64,000 nt of DNA, taken from positions 33,164,358-33,228,357 of the forward strand of contig NC_086352.1 of assembly GCF_036324505.1 (NCBI RefSeq). Reading direction: 5' to 3'. How positions within the stretch are numbered: position 1 is the first letter of the stretch; every line of letters begins with the position of its first letter. The stretch is from Eleginops maclovinus. Taxonomy: Eukaryota; Chordata; Actinopteri; Perciformes; Eleginopidae. Shown in pieces: positions 61,002-64,000 of this stretch. The translations under genes and the position numbers were made by a program. The notes under the pieces are model-generated. The model had not been told where the DNA came from. It did no database searches and worked only from the letters and a program-made list of their open reading frames with translations.

Positions 61002-63590
61002 CAGTGGTCTCCAACCTTTTTAAGCCCAAGATCCCTGACCTTCACCTTGGTGAGAGGCAAGATCTACCTATTTAAGCGTTGAAAGAAAAATACAGCCCAG
61101 ATTGTTCTTCCAACTTGACGCCTTTTATTCAGGCTAACTGTATTTGAATTACGTGAAATGCTTTGGTCCAACGTTCAAATTTATGCAACAAAAACACTGT
61201 AACTAGCTTTTCAAACTGGCCATAGCTACACATCAACTTCAATTCTAACACATCAACTTCAATTCTAAATTATTCAATTTAATTTCAACACAAAAAGAAA
61301 AGGAATGTGGAATTTGTGGAATGTTCCACATATGACAGTATTTTTTTATGGTAGACAAGCAGATCATATCAAGTGTTACGCTTATCCACTGAAGCTTCAT
61401 TCAAGTCACATTAATATCAGCATTTTAGAAAATAGAACTGTAATGCTAACAAAACTCTCAATGCAATTAGGCCAAGTACAGCTTCATGTCCAACACAAAA
61501 AATAAAGGTGTGGCCTATTTCCTTTTGTATGAGGTTATTAGTTTGTTCATAGAAGGCACACACACAAAACACACTAGCAGTGAGCAGATCACATGCAGTG
61601 TTATGCTTATCCACTCAAGCTTCATGCAAGTTACATAACATCTGCATTTTAGAATATATATATAAATAAGATGTATTATTATTATTAAAATATAACTGTA
61701 ATTGTGTTTTAACAAAATTCTCAGTCAGTGTAAATAAGCTCAGTGCAGTTATGTACCATCTTATGCATCATCACTTTTCACATTGCCATCAGATGTCAAA
61801 ACTGGCATGTTACTCACCCAGGTTAGTGAGATGGCTGTGACTGAATACTGTCTGTGAGTGCTTTGTAGTTTGGCTCATAGCTACTGACAGCTAGTCTGAG
61901 ACAGTCTGTGAGGTGTTTGTCAGTGAGGCGGCTCCTGTACTTTGATTGAATTATTTTCATCTGTGAAAACGCCATTTCACAGAGGTAAGTGGATCCAAAG
62001 TGGGCACTCACTCTTAGTGCACATGAGGTGATGAGTGGAAACTTCTCCCTGCTGACAATTCCCCAAAAGGTACTGTCCCGTGATCTTACTTTCAGCTCAA
62101 TGTCATTTTGCAAATCAACCATCTCCATGTCAACCCCACTAGGCAGAGCAAATACCTGCTGAAATTTGGCTGCTACCTGTTCCACATCAATGGTCAGGAA
62201 TGGGTTTAAGACCAATGCAGCAATATCTTCCATGACATCTAATTCACTAAAACGCCGACTGAACTCTGCTGCCACTTTGTCCAGGTGAACACAGTACTGC
62301 TCAGGGTGAAAAGCGTCCTTGTCACCGATGGCCTGTGACATTTTCTCCAGGTTGGGAAAGTGTGTCAGCCTCACGTTTTTCAGCTGTGTGTTCCAAACAC
62401 CGAGCTTGGCCTTGAACGCATTCACTGCGCTTATCCTGCTGGTGAATGACACAGTGGTAATTCACGAAGTCAGGAAAATCATGGTCTTTATGTCACAGCG
62501 CAATAAATCCAACGCGCACACCGCGCATCGATGGGGCTCCATCAGTGGTAATTGCCACCAGTTTGTGAATCGGGATGTCATTATCGCGGACATCTTTTTT
62601 TAAACGCGTTGTAAATATCCTCACCTCTCGTTCTCTCCTTTAAGTGCAAAAGAGTGAGGAGATCCTCTTTTGTTGTAGAGTCCGGGAATGCCATCCTGAC
62701 AAATACAACAAGCTGAGCTGTGTCTATTACATCCAGGGATTCATCAAACTGTAGTGAAAAATATTCAGTGTGACAAATCTTTTAACACTTGTCGATCCAC
62801 GTCCCCTGACATTTCCTCGACCCTCCTCGCCACTGTATTGGGGCCAAGCTGGACACTGCGGAGCGCGGTTTTGATGTCGTCTTTGTTTTTTGAAGCCGTT
62901 GAAAACCGTCTCTGCAGTGATGGCCATTGCCTCCTTGAATAAATTGCCATCTGTAAAAGGCTTCTTGTGTTTAGCCAAAAGGTGACTAATACGAAATGAA
63001 GCTTCAGTTGCAGCCTTATTTTGAGCAGCAGGTTTTGTGAAAAGCGACTGCTGAGCCTTCAACCCAGCTTTCAGCTCAGCAACTTTCCTAGCGCGGATTG
63101 CGCTCTTGGCGGGGAAACTGTCTTTGAATTTGTCGTGGTTAGTGTTGTGGTGCCGCTCTAGATTTCCTCTTTTAGACTGCGCCAGAGTTTGGTGGCACAG
63201 CATACAAACACACTTGTCTTTCACCATGGTGAAAATAAATTCCTCTTCCCATTCCTCATGGAAATTATACGTTGTCGACTTCTTTCTCGGAGCCTCCGCC
63301 ATGCCAGCTGACAACATTGCCGTCTACTAGCTATCACCTGCTAGTGCCGTATAAAGTCATTTCGCGACAGTTAATGTGCCAGTATCCTTCTTTGATCTTA
63401 TTCGTCATTGTAATGCCGCCTGTTGCACTGAAAAAATACGACTGGATCGGATAAGATAGAGAGGAAAAAAGGCGCTTGCAAAACTGAACATTAATCAGCC
63501 ATAATGTATTTGTGTAATTATTTTGGGGATCTACAGGGAATGTTTCAAAGATCTACCAGTCGATCGCGATCGACGGGTTGGCGACCACTG
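61002..63590 (-). mobile_element. hAT-type transposon 2 (2589 bp) with 8-bp target duplication
   Basis: Terminal inverted repeats CAGTGGTCTCCAACC (61002) and, on the minus strand, CAGTGGTCGCCAACC (63590). CTCTACAG is repeated at 60994-61001 and 63591-63598, the 8-bp duplication expected of hAT. Transposase pieces lie on the minus strand between 63317 and 61823. The part 61010-61820 is AT-rich with imperfect internal repeats (for example around 61380-61460 and 61590-61700) and no gene. Confidence 0.93.
61823..63317 (-). pseudogene. hAT 2 transposase, frameshifted and internally deleted
   Basis: The N-terminal frame from 63317 has a BED-type finger (CVCMLCHQTLAQSKRGNLERHH) and RARKVAELKAGLKAQQSLF. 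A shift near 62880 moves to KNKDDIKTALRSVQLGPNTV. Further frames down to about 62470 show LQFDESLD and TDGAPSM-like core motifs. At about 62455 it jumps from the VNYHCVIH region to NAFKAKLGVWNTQLKN, losing roughly 180 core residues. The final frame 62452-61823 ends with the C-terminal dimerisation domain (STYLCEMAFSQMKIIQSKYR and LTDKHLTDCLRLAVSSYEPN). It belongs to the same broad group as hAT 1 but a different family. Confidence 0.85.
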
Positions 63591-63697
63591 CTCTACAGTA
63601 TGGATCTTTTATCATGGCATTTGAACAGGGGGTTGAAGGAAAAGTCACTAATCTCCAGGACTGCTTATACTGCCTAGAGCAATACACCAGGGGGCAG

Positions 63698-64000
63698 TGT
63701 AAGAAATGTTCGTTTATTTGAAGCCCAGGAGTCGGTTTAAAAGAAAGAAAGCAAACCACCCTTAAAAGTTATAAAAGGAGTGTTTAATAATGGATGCAGT
63801 AGTAGGTTTTACAAAAGTTTCACAGCTGTGGCTCAATAGCCCGGGACACGCGTCCACAGGCCACTGACTGAGTGGAGCTCATCAGTAGATACTGTCTGGC
63901 GGTCCGGAACAAAAAAGTGCTCGGTTATACAATACAAACATGTTTTATAGAACCATCCCTTTCCGACCATACAATAAACAACTTCAAAATAAGACATGCT
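63698..64000 (-). mobile_element. LTR (start only), continues beyond the window
   Basis: Begins TGTAAGAAATGTTCGTTTAT directly after BEL gag codons. On the minus strand its end reads ACGAACATTTCTTACA, much like the end of the solo LTR at 3139-3851 and, more distantly, the retroviral LTR at 52366. It contains CTTAAAAGTTATAAAAGG and a CACAGCTGTGG palindrome also present at 52483-52493. Whether it is solo or part of a full element cannot be seen. Confidence 0.65.

Larger units (their letters stand above)
59691..63697 (+). mobile_element. BEL/Pao element 3, gag region, interrupted by hAT 2 and an LTR
   Basis: Plus-strand gag sequence runs from an ATG near 59862 to 61001. It resumes after the hAT insertion at 63591 and stops at 63697, where an LTR begins. 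Bases 59691-59861 may be its leader; no 5' LTR is recognisable. It represents a third BEL family in the window. Confidence 0.75.

Overview
This window looks like nuclear DNA of a teleost fish, probably a percomorph. It carries Tc1/mariner elements of the common fish type, BEL/Pao LTR retrotransposons, L2 and Tx1-clade LINEs, hAT-Charlie-type transposons, a gamma-like endogenous retrovirus, long (TG)n tracts and vertebrate-type snRNA and tRNA genes. I see no ordinary single-copy protein gene with a convincing exon structure. Everything coding that I could identify belongs to mobile elements or to a repeated, transposon-like gene family (DUF6729-like).

Layout. (1) 82-5680, minus strand: a multi-exon DUF6729-like gene, broken by stops and frameshifts, with an internally deleted L2 LINE (1618-2520) and a solo LTR (3139-3851, TSD CAGG) inserted in it. 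(2) 6996-11226: two 1605-bp Tc1 elements in opposite orientation. One has an intact 340-codon transposase; the other has one nonsense codon. (3) 13300-45116: an array of mixed small-RNA units holding U5, U2 and U1 snRNA genes, tRNA-Ala, tRNA-Glu, tRNA-Ser and a tRNA-Val relic, with a U6-like copy only at the left edge. Two large units are visible (16381-37870 and 37871-45116), plus a degraded partial unit at 13616-15880. The array is a magnet for insertions. The U1 gene in each unit is split at the same position by a Tx1-clade LINE. A 7.6-kb BEL element (19618-27225) sits in one tRNA-Glu. A second BEL element (31826-37074), lacking its RT, RNase H and integrase cores, sits inside one U1-borne LINE. 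(4) 45617-52250: a tandem array of ten diverged U4 snRNA copies with two alternating spacings (518 and 738-739 bp). (5) 52366-55735, minus strand: a heavily deleted endogenous retrovirus. (6) 55860-63590: a Tx1-clade LINE cut off by a hAT element, then BEL gag sequence interrupted by a second hAT element with an 8-bp target duplication. (7) From 63698 to the window end: the start of another LTR.

How the parts relate. snRNA and tRNA genes form the repeated backbone and mobile elements use it as a landing site. The most interesting signal is a LINE whose 3' junction lies at exactly the same U1 position in three copies and whose one visible 5' junction shows a 14-bp duplication of U1 sequence. 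This implies a U1-gene-targeted retrotransposon. Two 500-bp runs of N fall inside or beside these LINE copies, so local copy number and order should be treated with care.
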